Assembly (NCBI RefSeq): GCF_036669915.1
Contig: NC_089314.1
Coordinates: forward strand, 28,618,092 to 28,682,091
Length of the DNA: 64,000 bases
Reading direction: 5' to 3'
DNA from: Pocillopora verrucosa
Taxonomy: Eukaryota; Cnidaria; Anthozoa; Scleractinia; Pocilloporidae
The notes beneath the pieces were generated by a model. It made no database searches, had not been told where the DNA came from, and saw nothing but the letters and a program-made list of their open reading frames with translations. Positions 22,073-33,607 of this stretch are shown one piece after another (within the stretch, counting starts at the first letter, position 1; the number at the start of each line of letters is the position of its first letter). A program made the translations under genes and the position numbers.

Positions 22073-24383
22073 ACAACAGCCCTTTACTGACAAGAAAAGC
22101 CGACTTCTTTAATGAATGAAAATAAGTGAATCGACAATCCCCGAATAACGATCGTAGAGTGCGTCGGCGCTAACGCTTAAGATGGAAAAATACGTTGAAT
22201 CATGCTCACAAAAACATCAATGGTCATAATTTTCAATATACAAAATTCTCATTTATTGACTTTGTCCTTACTGACAGAAGAATTCTTTCAAGTAAACGGC
22301 CAAAATCGGTGGCGTCAAAGGCGAGTGATCTGTCAGCAGCTGATTGGCTATATCAACACACGTGAAAAAATAAGATATTTTTTCAAGTGCATTGTTACGG
22401 ATTTTTTTAGGGCGGAAATCCCTGTTTAACGCTGCAGTTTATGTGATAAAATAAACTACTTAATAGTGTCGCTTGCTAGAGCCGCTCTGGCTAATGTTGG
22501 TCCTCAGTCGTCTTTGTGTGGAACTCGATGCGCTCAGTCCGTACTTTCACGACCAAGGGCCAACATTCCCCTTGGCGGCCCTCGAGCTCGGTTAGTGAGA
22601 AGTTGATATAGAGGGATGCTTTCGAGGAATTAATTAATTGTTATATAAATTCAAAGTCTGGTTTAAAAATTAAACAAAGGGGTGGATGGGTTTTATTAAG
22701 TTTAAGAACTAATTCTTCTGAAAAACCCAAACTACATCGTGCAAGTCTTCAACAACTGAGAAACAAAATTATTTTTTCTTCGCTCGGGTCCGGTCCAGCT
22801 GAAACTATTTTCCATAGGGTAACAGAATAAACAAACAAAGGGCGATTTAGTGGTTATTTAATATCTTTATTTACCCAGTTTCACAGCTCTAAATAATCAA
22901 ATGAAAAAGCAAATCATTTCAGTCTTTGACAACACGTGAGCAATGTCACATAACAATTATTCCGTCTGAAGAGGAAAGTTATGACAAATTACACATTTAT
23001 CCACATACGTGTTATGACACTTTAATTGAATGCGAATTCACAAGTGGAAAATACGGAAACTCTTTCGGTGTATTTAAAGATTATTTGTCAAAGGCAAAGT
23101 GAATATCGTTGAAAAGTCTCCGCGAGGAAGTTGAAGGGATTATTCAATAATATTCACTGAGTCAAATCATGAATGTTATTCAGTATATTTTATTTCTGTG
23201 CTTGAATACTTTTTGTTGTGTGGTGGTAACTGGCAACTAGCTAGTCTTGTAGGACCGCCGTCTTTTCTTTTCACGGAGACGTAAGACTTCGGCAAGCTAC
23301 GTTTGTTCATTTAGTTTACTTCCATGCTTTCGAGTTCTGATGTAATTTCGTTTTGTTGCTAAAACCATTCTGCAAATTGTGCATTATTTTACATGGTTAT
23401 TTTACATGATTATTTCGAGTGTGAAAGTTGCTTCCTTCATTGAGTTTCCTCATAACTCAGATAGGAATGAAATGAGTGCTGATTGTCCACAAAATATGTC
23501 ATTTTGTCAGGACGCCCCATAACTTCATAAACCCCACTACAACTATTTGAATTTAATCACGTCGGAAACATTTAGCCAAAATGTGTCTGCCGTGCGTCAG
23601 CTGCTAACGTCATCCTGGTTATCGTAACGTCAGAGTTCTTTCTTTTATTTACAATTAATTAAATGTTAGACAGTTGAAAACAAAGACTTGATTTCTTGGA
23701 TTTCTTGTGTGTCAGCCAACTTGTGCCTATCTTCGTATTGTTTTTCAAGTTTTTGGCAAGTGCTTTGTAGACTCCTGTGAAGCGGATTTCGGGCCAGAAT
23801 GTGCGTTCTTTGCAGCAGTACAACTTATAAGCTTGACGGTCGTAAATTACTTTCCCCTGAGGCGAGTTTGAAATTAAAATTAAGAATCATATTTTTCGAT
23901 CATTGCCTTCAAGTTGTTTATTTTGGCTCGCGAAAATGCAAGAGGTCGGTAAACCTCAAAGTAGCCTTTTTCCTGCGCGTAATCCTGAGTAGAACTTATT
24001 TTTTAAGAATCTCAAGCATTAACTACCTTCTGCTCGATTATACAAATAATTTGAAAGTTCAAATTCAATTGTTTGTAGCAAAAATACGGAATCAAACTTT
24101 AAATACCATTTTAGCAAGCTGCCAGATCAGAATATCCTTATGTAACGTGCAACATTCATTGAAGGAACAAGCCGCAAATTGTGCATCTTGACAATTTTCA
24201 TCTAAATTTTCAAGCTAGTTTGGCGTTCACAAACTGTATGAATCCTTCGCATCCTTTACCAGTTTCTTTTCATTTTGGTCTTTTCCTATAGCTCTGTTGT
24301 TTTCGTACTCTCGAAGACGGTCTTGTTCAGATTTTATTTTATCAATCGCTCCAATTACCTAGATTGTCGTTACGTAGCTTCAT

Positions 24384-25460
24384 TTAGAGCACTCGGCTGG
24401 AAAATGTTCTAGCGCGGGTTCTCAACTCTAACTGTTCTATTTCCTCGGGCAAAACGCGGCTACGAGGACGCACATGAGAATCATAGGGGAATACAACCCT
24501 CAATCCTTGTCTATAACTAGAACTGAACAAAAAATAAATGCATGGGTTGACCGCACTGATCGAATGTGCAATGAAATGAACAATAAATGTAGAGTTTGGA
24601 TTTCCGCAATGCAGTGTTTCCCAGAAGAAAAACTTTAGAAATGTGAACGTGACGAACGGCGCCCAACATACGATGAAAACCAAAACTATGACAATACAAA
24701 GTTTCAACACGGCATTGTTTCGCTTCTCGCGGAGTTTTCTCGCGTTTTCGCTTTGGTAATGCCCCGGGAACTTCTGGTGTTTCAAGCGAAGAATGACGGC
24801 AGTGTACAGACATGCAATCACTGACAAAGGCAAAATGAAAAGCAGGACGGAAAGAACAACGAAGTAGAACTTCTGTGCCTTCAAGTTGTCAAAAAGTGGC
24901 GACCAGTTTAGTAAGCAATGTATTTCACCTTTGTAAACGTAAAATCTATAAATGTAGAAGTAGGGTGAATGGATGCCAATGGCGATAAGCCAAGTGAACG
25001 GTAGTGCAATCTTTACTGACTTTAAACCCATGACTGCCGCTTTAACTGGGTAGAAAACGCTGTAGAACCTATCAATTGCGATCAGAACTAAACTCTGCGT
25101 AGAAACTGCGGTAGAGATATCTTGGAACAGTGGTATGAGCTTGCACAAGGCCAAGCCGAAATCCCCGCCAATAATCCATCGGTTGGACTGCAAATAGACC
25201 CCACTAACCACCCGTGGCATGGCAAAAATTGGCAATAACAAATCAGATACGGCCATATTAGCTATCAGGTAACTGGTTGTGTTGCGCAGAATTTGTGTTT
25301 TGAAAATCACTAGCATGATGGTAGAGTTTCCAAATAAAGACATTAACATGATTACAGCATACGCCAGTGTTTTTGCAACTTTGGCTTCCGTTGTTTCAGG
25401 AAAAGAAGAGCACTGGTCAAGTGGATCGCTTTGATTTTGAGTCACGGTAGTTGAATTCAT
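24384..25460 (-). CDS. Class A (rhodopsin-like) neuropeptide-type G protein-coupled receptor
   Basis: Seven-helix plasma-membrane receptor encoded by one uninterrupted exon, 358 aa. The start is ATG at 25460, with N-terminal glycosylation sequons at N2 and N9. The reading frame extends two codons further to a GTG, which is not a plausible eukaryotic start. Class A landmarks: GN in helix 1 (N45), NMAVSDLLLPI in helix 2 (D73), C106 before helix 3 pairing with the cysteine of IHCLLNW in loop 2, DRF (130-132) in place of DRY, CWAPF in helix 6 and NPCIYF in helix 7. The third intracellular loop is basic (ENARKLREKRNN), suggesting G-protein coupling. Peptide receptors such as the tachykinin/QRFP/allatostatin types are the closest in feel, but the ligand cannot be told. 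A minus-strand AATAAA at 24333-24338 lies 46 bases past the stop. Confidence 0.92.
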   Translation of the reverse strand: MNSTTVTQNQSDPLDQCSSFPETTEAKVAKTLAYAVIMLMSLFGNSTIMLVIFKTQILRNTTSYLIANMAVSDLLLPIFAMPRVVSGVYLQSNRWIIGGDFGLALCKLIPLFQDISTAVSTQSLVLIAIDRFYSVFYPVKAAVMGLKSVKIALPFTWLIAIGIHSPYFYIYRFYVYKGEIHCLLNWSPLFDNLKAQKFYFVVLSVLLFILPLSVIACLYTAVILRLKHQKFPGHYQSENARKLREKRNNAVLKLCIVIVLVFIVCWAPFVTFTFLKFFFWETLHCGNPNSTFIVHFIAHSISAVNPCIYFLFSSSYRQGLRVVFPYDSHVRPRSRVLPEEIEQLELRTRARTFSSRVL

Positions 25461-27059
25461 TTTCACATTCGATGAGGCCTCTCAAATAAAATTTTTTCTT
25501 TTCCTTCTCTCTTTTTAACGACATTTACATGCCCGCCACGTGTCGGTCTAGGATGAATCAATTACGTACACATTATTAAACATTCGTTAAAAGAAGGTGT
25601 GAGGTTATTATTAGGCATAATAGTCCTTTTCTTCGCTAACCAACGATAATTTGCATCAACCGTCAGTTTTTAATAAGTTTTTCTATACTAAACGTGTCGG
25701 TTCTTTGACTATTTACACTGTTGTCTGTAAGTCGTGGTTTTGGGAAGATTAAAAACTGTACTTTAATTTGGTCGTGTTAACCATAATCTTCTCTGTCTTT
25801 CTGCTGCGCCCTCTCGATGAATTTCTCAATTAAGAACAAATTTCCACTGTTTGATTTGTTTGATTGGTAAACAAGAATTGGGGTTTTAATTCAATATCTA
25901 TCAATCAAGACAATTTTCAAGTTCAGAAAAGAGACAAATTAAATTAACTATTTAACTGTAAAGAGACTTGGACTAATTTGTGTTGTTCCTCAACACAGTT
26001 GACAAAATAACCCCTTCTTAGTTTGTGTTCGAGAATGTAATATTTTTATTCCAAGTTCTCTTTTTAGCACTGTGAAATTAGGGATCGAGATTGAATTTCA
26101 CACCTGAAATAAAGTAATTGCTACTTACGCCAGATTTTTTTGTGTTGTTCTCCAATGTACACACAAGGTCACTTCCGCGTCAATTTTTCATTACAGTTTT
26201 TATTTATTTGTTAAAATATCAAAGTGTGCGCTCAAAACGTGACAAAGGCAACCTGTAATTTCTTAGTTTCAATATTTGAATTGTTATTATGCAGAATAAA
26301 GTTTCATGGAAACTTCTAAAGTCACTTTTCAAAAAAAAATGGAAATTAGCATTAGTTAGGCTGGAAACTAAGTAACTGTCGTATGAATTCTTCAAAAAGT
26401 ACCGAGTAGGGCTGAGTAAGCAGTGCGCCAGATAAATTTGAAAAGGGCGCTTTCACTTTGAAAATGCAACAACTGGTTGACAGATGAAACGTTTTCCGTC
26501 CATACTACATCAACAGCGACTGTAGAAACGCTTCATTGCATCTCTGAGCATGCGTTCAACTGTTCATCCAACATATTCGTCTCCAGGGTCACTCGTTTTC
26601 ACTTATCGCTTATGTACTACGTTGCCGGAAGGGAACGCAAAGGTCTTGGCCTAAGAAAAAATTTATGAAGGTCTTGAAACGCAGTCAAGCTAGCATTTCC
26701 GAAATTCTTTATTTTTGGTATTTGATCAATGCAGGTTTCCGAAAAAAAGAAAAGAACTGTCGAGAAGCACCAGGCCTAAATTCAATTTTTAACATATGAG
26801 CGACCTGAGCATGATGAAGAGGGTTGGCATGACCTTCTGGAACGTTTGCAAGTATGACAGCACCTCCTGAGAAAATTTTGTCAACAATCTTGATCTGGCA
26901 GTGTGTTATAGACTTTTTGGCCTCTAAAAATATCTTTTTAGGATTTCTTTCGATGGTATTTCAAGGGTATTATCATTCCTGCAAGGTAGAGCGATTTTTA
27001 ATAGTGTCGGAAAACCAAACCAAAGTAATTAAAACAGTCAATCAGAAAAACGAAAATAC

Positions 27060-27310
27060 CTTTAAGAGCCAATGAGAATTTACAGTAAAAACAACCAAAC
27101 TGCCTAAAGCGCGGGAAAACACGAGTGGCCAAGTCCTGATTGGTTTAAGTTTTGGATCTGATGGTCGAGAGAGTGGCGCAGAATGTTTCCTGGACCAATC
27201 ACAGAGCGAAGTAAAGCGAAAACTAAGCAATCCCAGATTACTTCGGGCGCTCCTTTGAAAATTGTTCTACCATAGCATTCTATTCGCGGTTCTGTCTTTA
27301 TCTGGGAATC
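27060..27310. repeat. Probable dispersed repeat
   Basis: The stretch with GCGCGGGAAAACACGAGTGG, CTGATTGGTTTAAGTTTTGG, then GGACCAATCACAGAGCGAAG and AGATTACTTCGGGCGCTC resembles a widespread marine-invertebrate repeat carrying paired ATTGG/CCAAT segments. Recognition is from memory; only this copy was noticed here. Confidence 0.35.
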
Positions 27311-27550
27311 CACTTTAGTAAGGTACTCCATTTTCAATTTTATCTTAACAAGACGGCGACAAGGAACAAAACTTAGAAATTTTTTTTATTGTCTACATCA
27401 TCTAAATTTTAAGTACCCTTACATTACACGCCAGCGTTTGATTCTCAGTTTTTCGGAGAGCTAAACTGACGTTATATCCGTACAATACTACATAGCATTT
27501 ACTTATTCTTTCCTATTTTAAGAGTTGTGCCCTATGCAAGTATCATTAAC

Positions 27551-27761
27551 TAACCCTTCAAACCCTAACATCAGAACATATAATCTCCCTACTGTTCACT
27601 GTACATTTCCTGCGGCACTTACTAGGAGAATTTGTTTAACAACCAAGAACTGCTTTAGTTGGTGATCATTTCCTTCATTCTCATGACCTTGAAGTGTGAT
27701 TCACGGGTGATATTGTAAGGAGAAATTAGATGCTAGTCACTGTAAGGGGTTAAAGGGTTAA
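27551..27761. mobile_element. MITE-like element, family B, copy 3 (inverted)
   Basis: TAACCCTTCAAACCCTAACA to TAAGGGGTTAAAGGGTTAA. Interior blocks CTACTGTTCACTGTACATTT, GGTGATCATTTCCTTCATTC and TTGTAAGGAGAAATTAGATG are the reverse complement of copies at 12986 and 17081. Confidence 0.75.
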
Positions 27762-28362
27762 TATACTTTAAATTTAGACCAGAAAACTCTAACTCAAAGT
27801 AAGCTGTGATTCTCGAAATACACCCGTTTGACGGTAAATTTCAAACTTAATTTGGATTAAAAAAGAACCTTTAAGTTACTACGAATTGTGGCGAAAAAAG
27901 GAAGAAAACAGTACCTTCTTGATTAAAAGATCACCGGTTTTCGTCGTTTACGCCAACATGCATAATCGGAACGGGAAAAAAATACTTTTGAGTTTCAGAT
28001 CAATCCAAGAAAGAAAAGAGGATGAAAAGAGAACGATATTGTTTTTTTTTTAATTTTTCTTTTTTTCAGAGACCAGATGAGCCCGCGGTTTTCGTCCCTG
28101 AAGTTGCTAGGCAACATAACGTCATGAAGAGGATATTCCGTATATTTGTGGCATCTTATAATTGGATAACAAAGAGCGGTAGCTTTAAAATCGCTCAAAG
28201 AGCTTTGAAAATAAATTTACAACTTTTTTTGCCGTTGGCTTTGACCGCTACATGAACTCTTTCCTTTGAGCGATGCAATAGCCTGCATTCAAAATGTACA
28301 CTTAGGCTAATGTACCACAGGCTTTCCATCATCCCTTCACGTGTTTTCTTAAATGAACTCTG

Positions 28363-31300
28363 TCAGACGTCGTGAAATGTAAAGTTCGCTCGTCGCAAGG
28401 GAGCCGAAGTGAAAGGTGAAAACCATGAAATAGAAAAATACCCTCCAAAAACATCTTGAAGATTCTCATACCTGAAAAATAAAACATCTTTTAAAATTAA
28501 ATTGATGAGGCATTCCACAATACATGTCCGTGAAAAAATTACCCATCATCCCACAAACATCACCCCTTATGAGATGCATGCTCTTCCCAGATTCCCGAGG
28601 CCGTGCTAACGCCGAGACATTTGCAAATGTATCCCCTACATTACTTGTTTGGATGTGTTGCATTCCATGACTCATGATTGTTTGAAGTTTTGTATCTTGT
28701 TGAGAGGATTTTTTTCAATCAATCGTGGCCAAAAGCAGAGCATAATCAATACATTCCCAGATTACCTTCAATGCTCATTTAAAATTGCTATATATGATGA
28801 CAAATTCAATTGTTAAGTAGAGTAAAAATTGATAGTAAATACAGATTGTAAGACATGGAAAGTATCCCACAACACATGTTACTTACACAGAATTCTTTTT
28901 GATAACTCTCTCCTTCTTTAAATTTTCTATTCCCTGTAAAAACAATAATTAGGGTAAAAAATAAGGTTACTATTGATTGATAGTAGATAGGTAGCTTTGG
29001 CTGATCTTTTTAATGTATATGAGTCCTTACCGTTTCATCTTTAACTATTGAGGATACTTGACTGCAGAACATAACAAGAGTGAAAATCCCAAATAGTAAT
29101 CCTTCAAAGACTAGAAATATCATCAATAAAATGGCTGAGGCTACTGGTAAAAAGGTGCAATCTGCAGAGAGAGATAGAAAAAGACATTGACTGGTTCAGT
29201 AGTGATCTTGATGGTGCTTGCCTGGTTTCTCTAAAGGAGCTCTGGTTTATATCAGGTATCTACAAGTCAGGAAGCTGGTGTTCTAAAACAAGCATGGGGA
29301 GTCCCACTTATATTGTTTAAGACAAACAACAGGCTAACAACCAGTGGGTCTGACAAAAATCTCACTGCTGTTCTGATATAGTGGAAGGTCCTTGCAGTCA
29401 CTAACAGCAGTAACATATTACTCACCATGCCATTCATTTTCTGTACATATAAGTATTTGTCGTATCGTCAAAACCAATGCATATATGGATATCAAAAAAA
29501 TATACATCTGAAAAAGAATCAAAACATGAAATAAGACTTTTGGCACCAAATCACTTTAACAGCATCCAATTTTATTAATTTTTGAAGTACATTTACCCCT
29601 TAACACCTTAACATCAACAAGCACAATCTCCATACTGTTCACCATACATTTCCTAAAAAGCTGTCCAGGTGAATTTGTTGAACAATCAAGAACTTCTTTA
29701 GTTGGTGATCAATTCCTTTATTCTTGTGACCTTAATGTTTGATTCATGGGTGATATTCCAAGGAGAAATTAGTTTCCAATCGCTCTTAGATCCTCTTAGG
29801 GTTAAAGGGTTAAATGACAAGAATGTGGATCATACTCACTGTAAACAATACAAAGAATTTCTGATTGTCTTCCCCCACACAATTATTTATCCTATAAAGG
29901 GAAGAACAAGCTCAAAATGCTATTATTGGGGAAATTTAAAAATACTTACATACTCATAATTCATTGATTTTTCATCATTTTTTCCTAGGATATGCATGCA
30001 AGGAAACATCACATGCCCTCTCTACCAATCATGTTAATTTAAGATATTAAAAAAAAGAAAAGGTCATAGGACCAATTGAATCAAATGGAGTCAACATTGG
30101 ACTCTGATTTGTTAGTCCCATGTTTTGCCATAGACAGAGTTGGACGGCCCAAAACTTCTGCAACCAATTAGCCAAAACTATGACAAACTTTAAGAGACAA
30201 AATGCTCTTTAGGTAAATGCATTAATGGTAATTTCATAAATAATAACACAACATTTGACTTTTTTCTTGGAGTGTATGAATCTAATTGTCTTTGCAAATG
30301 ATGTATACTGTGTACAGGCCCTTCCATTCTCCACTTTATTAGTGGTTAAATGTGGATGCATATGACCCACCAAATTCAACGTACACGAATATATATAAGT
30401 TAAAATTTTGATAAATGTGCTTAAGACTTAGCATACCATGGACAGTGGTGATCCATTTTCCTGAGAAACATAAGAAAAAAGTAAACCTTCTTTGAATACT
30501 TCACTGCTATTTTTCCCCATGAACTTTTCATTTACAGAGGCATATCTTAGCTCTGACAAACCTGGCCTAACCCTTCTCCAGAGATCACCAAGGATCTCAA
30601 AGGAGTTACAACATACCCAGGGACCAATGTGGATTCCAATTCATTCATTTTGAAAAATTAGCTGCAAATTTGTTTGTACTAAGTTGCTCACAGTCAAAGC
30701 TAAGCTTCTAAATCTACAGTCATCTCCATTCCTTCTTTCTTAGTCATGATTGATTTTGCTAATGAAAGAAACTGAAATCAGGATCTTAACAAGACATGCA
30801 ACAGATCAAATCCAGTAGCTGACTTTGGCTCTTTAGATCCCAGAAGCAAACCAGTCTTAATGTTATTATTGGGGTCTTTTTTGCTCCTCTTTGCTTCTCT
30901 GACATTCTAGTCTTCACTAAATGAAATCATAACTTAATGAGGTAATTTGGTATTATCAACTGAGTTGATAACGTAAATTGGCAACATCTTTGTCTTTTTC
31001 TTTCTACCTTCCTGATATAGAAAAAAATGACAAGGACACACCTAATCCAATCTCCAATCACTTTAATCCCCCTTATCATTCTAAGCACTATATTTCAGGT
31101 GGTGACCTTTTCCCACATCTAGGCAATTTGGAAAGCTGCAAAACATTAGGACAGAATTTTATCATTCAAATCGGCACTCTTTTCATCCAACTAATTTATT
31201 CATGTTTTCTGGTCACCATATTCCCACTGATAGTGTACCTCCATTTTCTGCATACATGTATAGACACACACAACCCACAATTCCTCCATTAGCTTTCAAA

Positions 31301-33410
31301 CTCTTAACAGTGGCCAATTTACGTTATCAACTCAGTTGATAATACTAAATTACCCTGTTATACTCTCCCACAGACACATCACCACAGTTTCTTTAGAAAC
31401 TTGCCCCCTTTATTCATAAGTTAACCCTTTAACTCCCAGAAGAGATTGACAAGCAACTTTTCCCTATAATATCATACATTATCCAGCAAACAGGTTAGCA
31501 GAATACTCAGACTTGTCAGGAAAAAGTTTTTATCTCAATCTAACACCAAATTCTCAAAACTAATTTACAAGGAACTGTGTAGCAGCTAGAGGGGAGAAAA
31601 GGGTTGATAAAACTGACTAAAATAAAGGACTTACCTAACACATCTCTGACAAGTGCTGTAGTTACCAAAAATAGAAAGCAGACCAAAAGGTCAGTATATT
31701 ATTCAATATAGTCATTTAATATTAGTATGTACTTTCTGGAGAACATGAAAAATCACTTGATTGTCTTTTCAGAGGTGCTCAAAAACTTTTCTTAATATCA
31801 CAAAAACTGTCTTCACATCTTGCAATTTGGAATTGCTTGAGCCCAAATTTTATCTGTCGACAACACAGCAGTTTTGTGGAAATAAGGACAAAAACAACTC
31901 CAGGACTGACTGATATTATCAGTATCCTCCTCTAACTGTCTGATGATATGGAATACAATCTTTGGTTGAAATAATCTGTTCAAAACACTCTGGTTCTAAC
32001 ACAGATATGTCTTAATGTTTCAAGAAAATGGCACAGAAAACAGCACAGAAAACAATGCTTGTAATATTTCTAAGCATCCCCTGCTTGTCAAATATCTCAG
32101 AAACTCTTTGCAAATTAACAAATATCATGAGACAGTAAGGTATTTCTAGAAAGGCCTGATATTAACTGGCACCAAAGTTGCCAAATACTCATACCTACAG
32201 TGGTGAGCTCGATCAAGCTTGATACACTCACATCTAGTGCATCTTAGAACTACTTCTCCCTCTTTTAATTGAAGCTTCTTCAAGTTTTCTGTAGTGCAAT
32301 TTCCTAAAGGGATGGTACCCTACAGAAATATACAAACATACAAGTTACAAGTGTGTAGGATATTTCTGATGTCTGATCAAAGACTCCAAGATATTAATTT
32401 TGAGAATCAAGATTTAATTAAAAGAAACTTCTGATGAAGAAAAAAAAGACTTGTTTGACGTTCTTTGGTGAATGTAAACACATTTAAGATTATTATGTAA
32501 CCATGTAACATTTATTTTTTCCATTATTTGACAGGGATTACTTAACAGAAATCCATCAACATAGTTAACTGAGCTCCCTAAAATTGATAAAATTTTCCAG
32601 TATGACTGCAATTAGTTGATATCTAACAAAGATGACTCTGAAAAGTCCTAAAGTAGTCTGGTGGGGCACATGTTTCCTCCAACCAATACAAACTTGATAA
32701 AACTTTTAGACTTAAAGCAGCTATATCTTCTAAAAGTTTTCTAATAAATCACTCGAAAAATTTTGTTCTGATATTGCTTTTGTAGTGCTCTTTCCGGCAA
32801 TACCGATTAACTTCCACTCAAGTTTACTGATCAATGTCTAAGAATGAATGAAACCGCGAAAGGTCTATCAAAAACATTGTTAACTGGCTAATGTTAGCAG
32901 GATTTAGTCGAATCTTGCTTGTTTACATTGACAAAAATCTACTCAACAAAGGAAGGAATAACAAGTAAAAAAATCCAGATTGTGCAAAAAAGCGGTGAAT
33001 TTCTATTAGTCTAAAACAGACGTGTTAATTCCAAAAAAAATCCTATCTCAAAATAGTGACTTCAATGAATTAATTTAAACTTAAAGTAAACACGCTGTCA
33101 TACCTATAAAGCTCAGTGAGGCACATAAACTAAATACTGGAGAAACAGTAAAACTACAGCCGCAGAGACTTACTGGATCACTGCACATCGCTCGACTGTG
33201 GGCAACAAGCGCAAGACCCGCCAACAGAGTAAAAGCGATGGCGTGGAAAACCCCGATCGCAGCTGAAGTTACAACCTCAGGCAGTAGCATCACAAATACA
33301 ACCACAAACTCGGCATACGCTATGAGTAAATATGTAAAAACCGCACATCCAATGCCGATTCCATCGTTTACAAACCACGATAAGCCACAACAGTTCGATT
33401 TTCGGCCCAT
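28363..33410 (-). CDS. DHHC palmitoyltransferase, ZDHHC3/7-like, complete
   Basis: Protein S-acyltransferase of Golgi/endomembranes that transfers palmitate to cysteines of substrate proteins (family knowledge). Exons on the minus strand: 33174-33410, 32195-32319, 31635-31655, 30437-30460, 29840-29891, 29426-29507, 29031-29161, 28887-28933, 28363-28471. All joins keep frame, giving 275 aa (ZDHHC3/7 about 300). Two helices lie at about 18-72. The cysteine-rich domain is at about 105-150, with CTRCECIKLDRAHHCSTCQR and catalytic DHHC at 131-134 in [20 protein letters not shown]. Two further helices follow (about 149-170 and 190-217), then KDETGIENL, the TTxE-like region, and a VFGGYFSISWFSPF tail as in ZDHHC3/7. 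Exons 3 and 4 are micro-exons of 21 and 24 bases. ATG 33410 was chosen; the frame runs open further 5' only through a GTG. The protein ends TFHDV, a possible class I PDZ-like terminus. Confidence 0.94.
29594..29814. mobile_element. MITE-like element, family B, copy 4 (inverted)
   Basis: Within the ZDHHC intron 29508-29839, ending only about 25 bases from the splice donor of the 52-base exon at 29840. Matches copy 27551 block for block: CTCCATACTGTTCACCATAC, TTGGTGATCAATTCCTTTAT, AAGGAGAAATTAGTTTCC; end GGGTTAAAGGGTTAA. Confidence 0.75.
30945..31356. mobile_element. Non-autonomous DNA transposon with 40-base terminal inverted repeats
   Basis: The left end, GGTAATTTGGTATTATCAACTG then AGTTGATAACGTAAATTGGC, returns inverted at 31312-31356 (GCCAATTTACGTTATCAACT, then CAGTTGATAATACTAAATTAC). 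Each terminal repeat itself contains the near-palindrome TTATCAACTGAGTTGATAA. The interior of about 320 bases has no transposase. Located in a ZDHHC intron. Confidence 0.8.
31421..31606. mobile_element. MITE-like element, family C, intact copy
   Basis: TTAACCCTTTAACTCCCAGA to GAGGGGAGAAAAGGGTT, 186 bases, only 28 bases from the 21-base ZDHHC micro-exon. It serves as the uninterrupted reference for the split copy at 15022-15443. Confidence 0.75.
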
Positions 33411-33607
33411 GATCGCAGCTAAATTCACGGAAGTCCAATATGTCTCTAGCTTGTGCAGGCCGCCATTTGCATGTTTAACATGCAGCTGTTGAATAACTGC
33501 GCCCGCGTACCATGTTGATTCTTAAGCCAGTTGTTATAACAACAGTTTATTTATCCGGGATATTGAAACACTGGTCGGTCTCGAAGGTAACAAATTTATG
33601 GTCTAAA
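33411..33607. promoter_or_regulatory. Bidirectional promoter between ZDHHC and RSPH10B genes
   Basis: Only 197 bases separate the two divergent start codons, so both promoters must lie here or inside the first exons. There is no TATA box, and the segment includes GC-rich patches (GCAGGCCGCCATTTGC, CTGCGCCCGCGTACC). A perfect palindrome lies at 33530-33543. Confidence 0.6.
33530..33543. promoter_or_regulatory. Palindromic X-box-like (RFX) site upstream of RSPH10B
   Basis: GTTGTTATAACAAC is a perfect 14-base palindrome with the layout of an RFX X-box (consensus GTNRCC, spacer, RGYAAC), but with TT/AA where CC/GG is usual. It lies 65 bases before the RSPH10B ATG at 33608. RFX factors drive many ciliary genes (family knowledge). 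Binding is inferred. Confidence 0.45.

Larger units (their letters stand above)
20350..24330. other. Gene-free intergenic region between ANO10-like and GPCR genes
   Basis: No convincing coding exon on either strand. It holds two large foldback elements (21555-21745 and 21899-22072) and a near-palindrome (GGGTGATATCCGAGAATATC and following bases, about 21300). The remainder is unique-looking sequence with short ORFs of no recognisable similarity. Confidence 0.6.
25461..28362. other. Gene-free intergenic region between GPCR and ZDHHC genes
   Basis: No coding exon could be supported. It contains the family B MITE at 27551-27761 and a repeat-like stretch near 27060-27310. The 3' untranslated region of the ZDHHC gene lies at its right end. 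Confidence 0.55.

Noticed and set aside
33512..33607. Earlier RSPH10B start at ATG 33512
   Set aside because: It adds 32 hydrophobic/basic residues not typical of the family and would place the promoter palindrome inside coding sequence. Kept only as an alternative.
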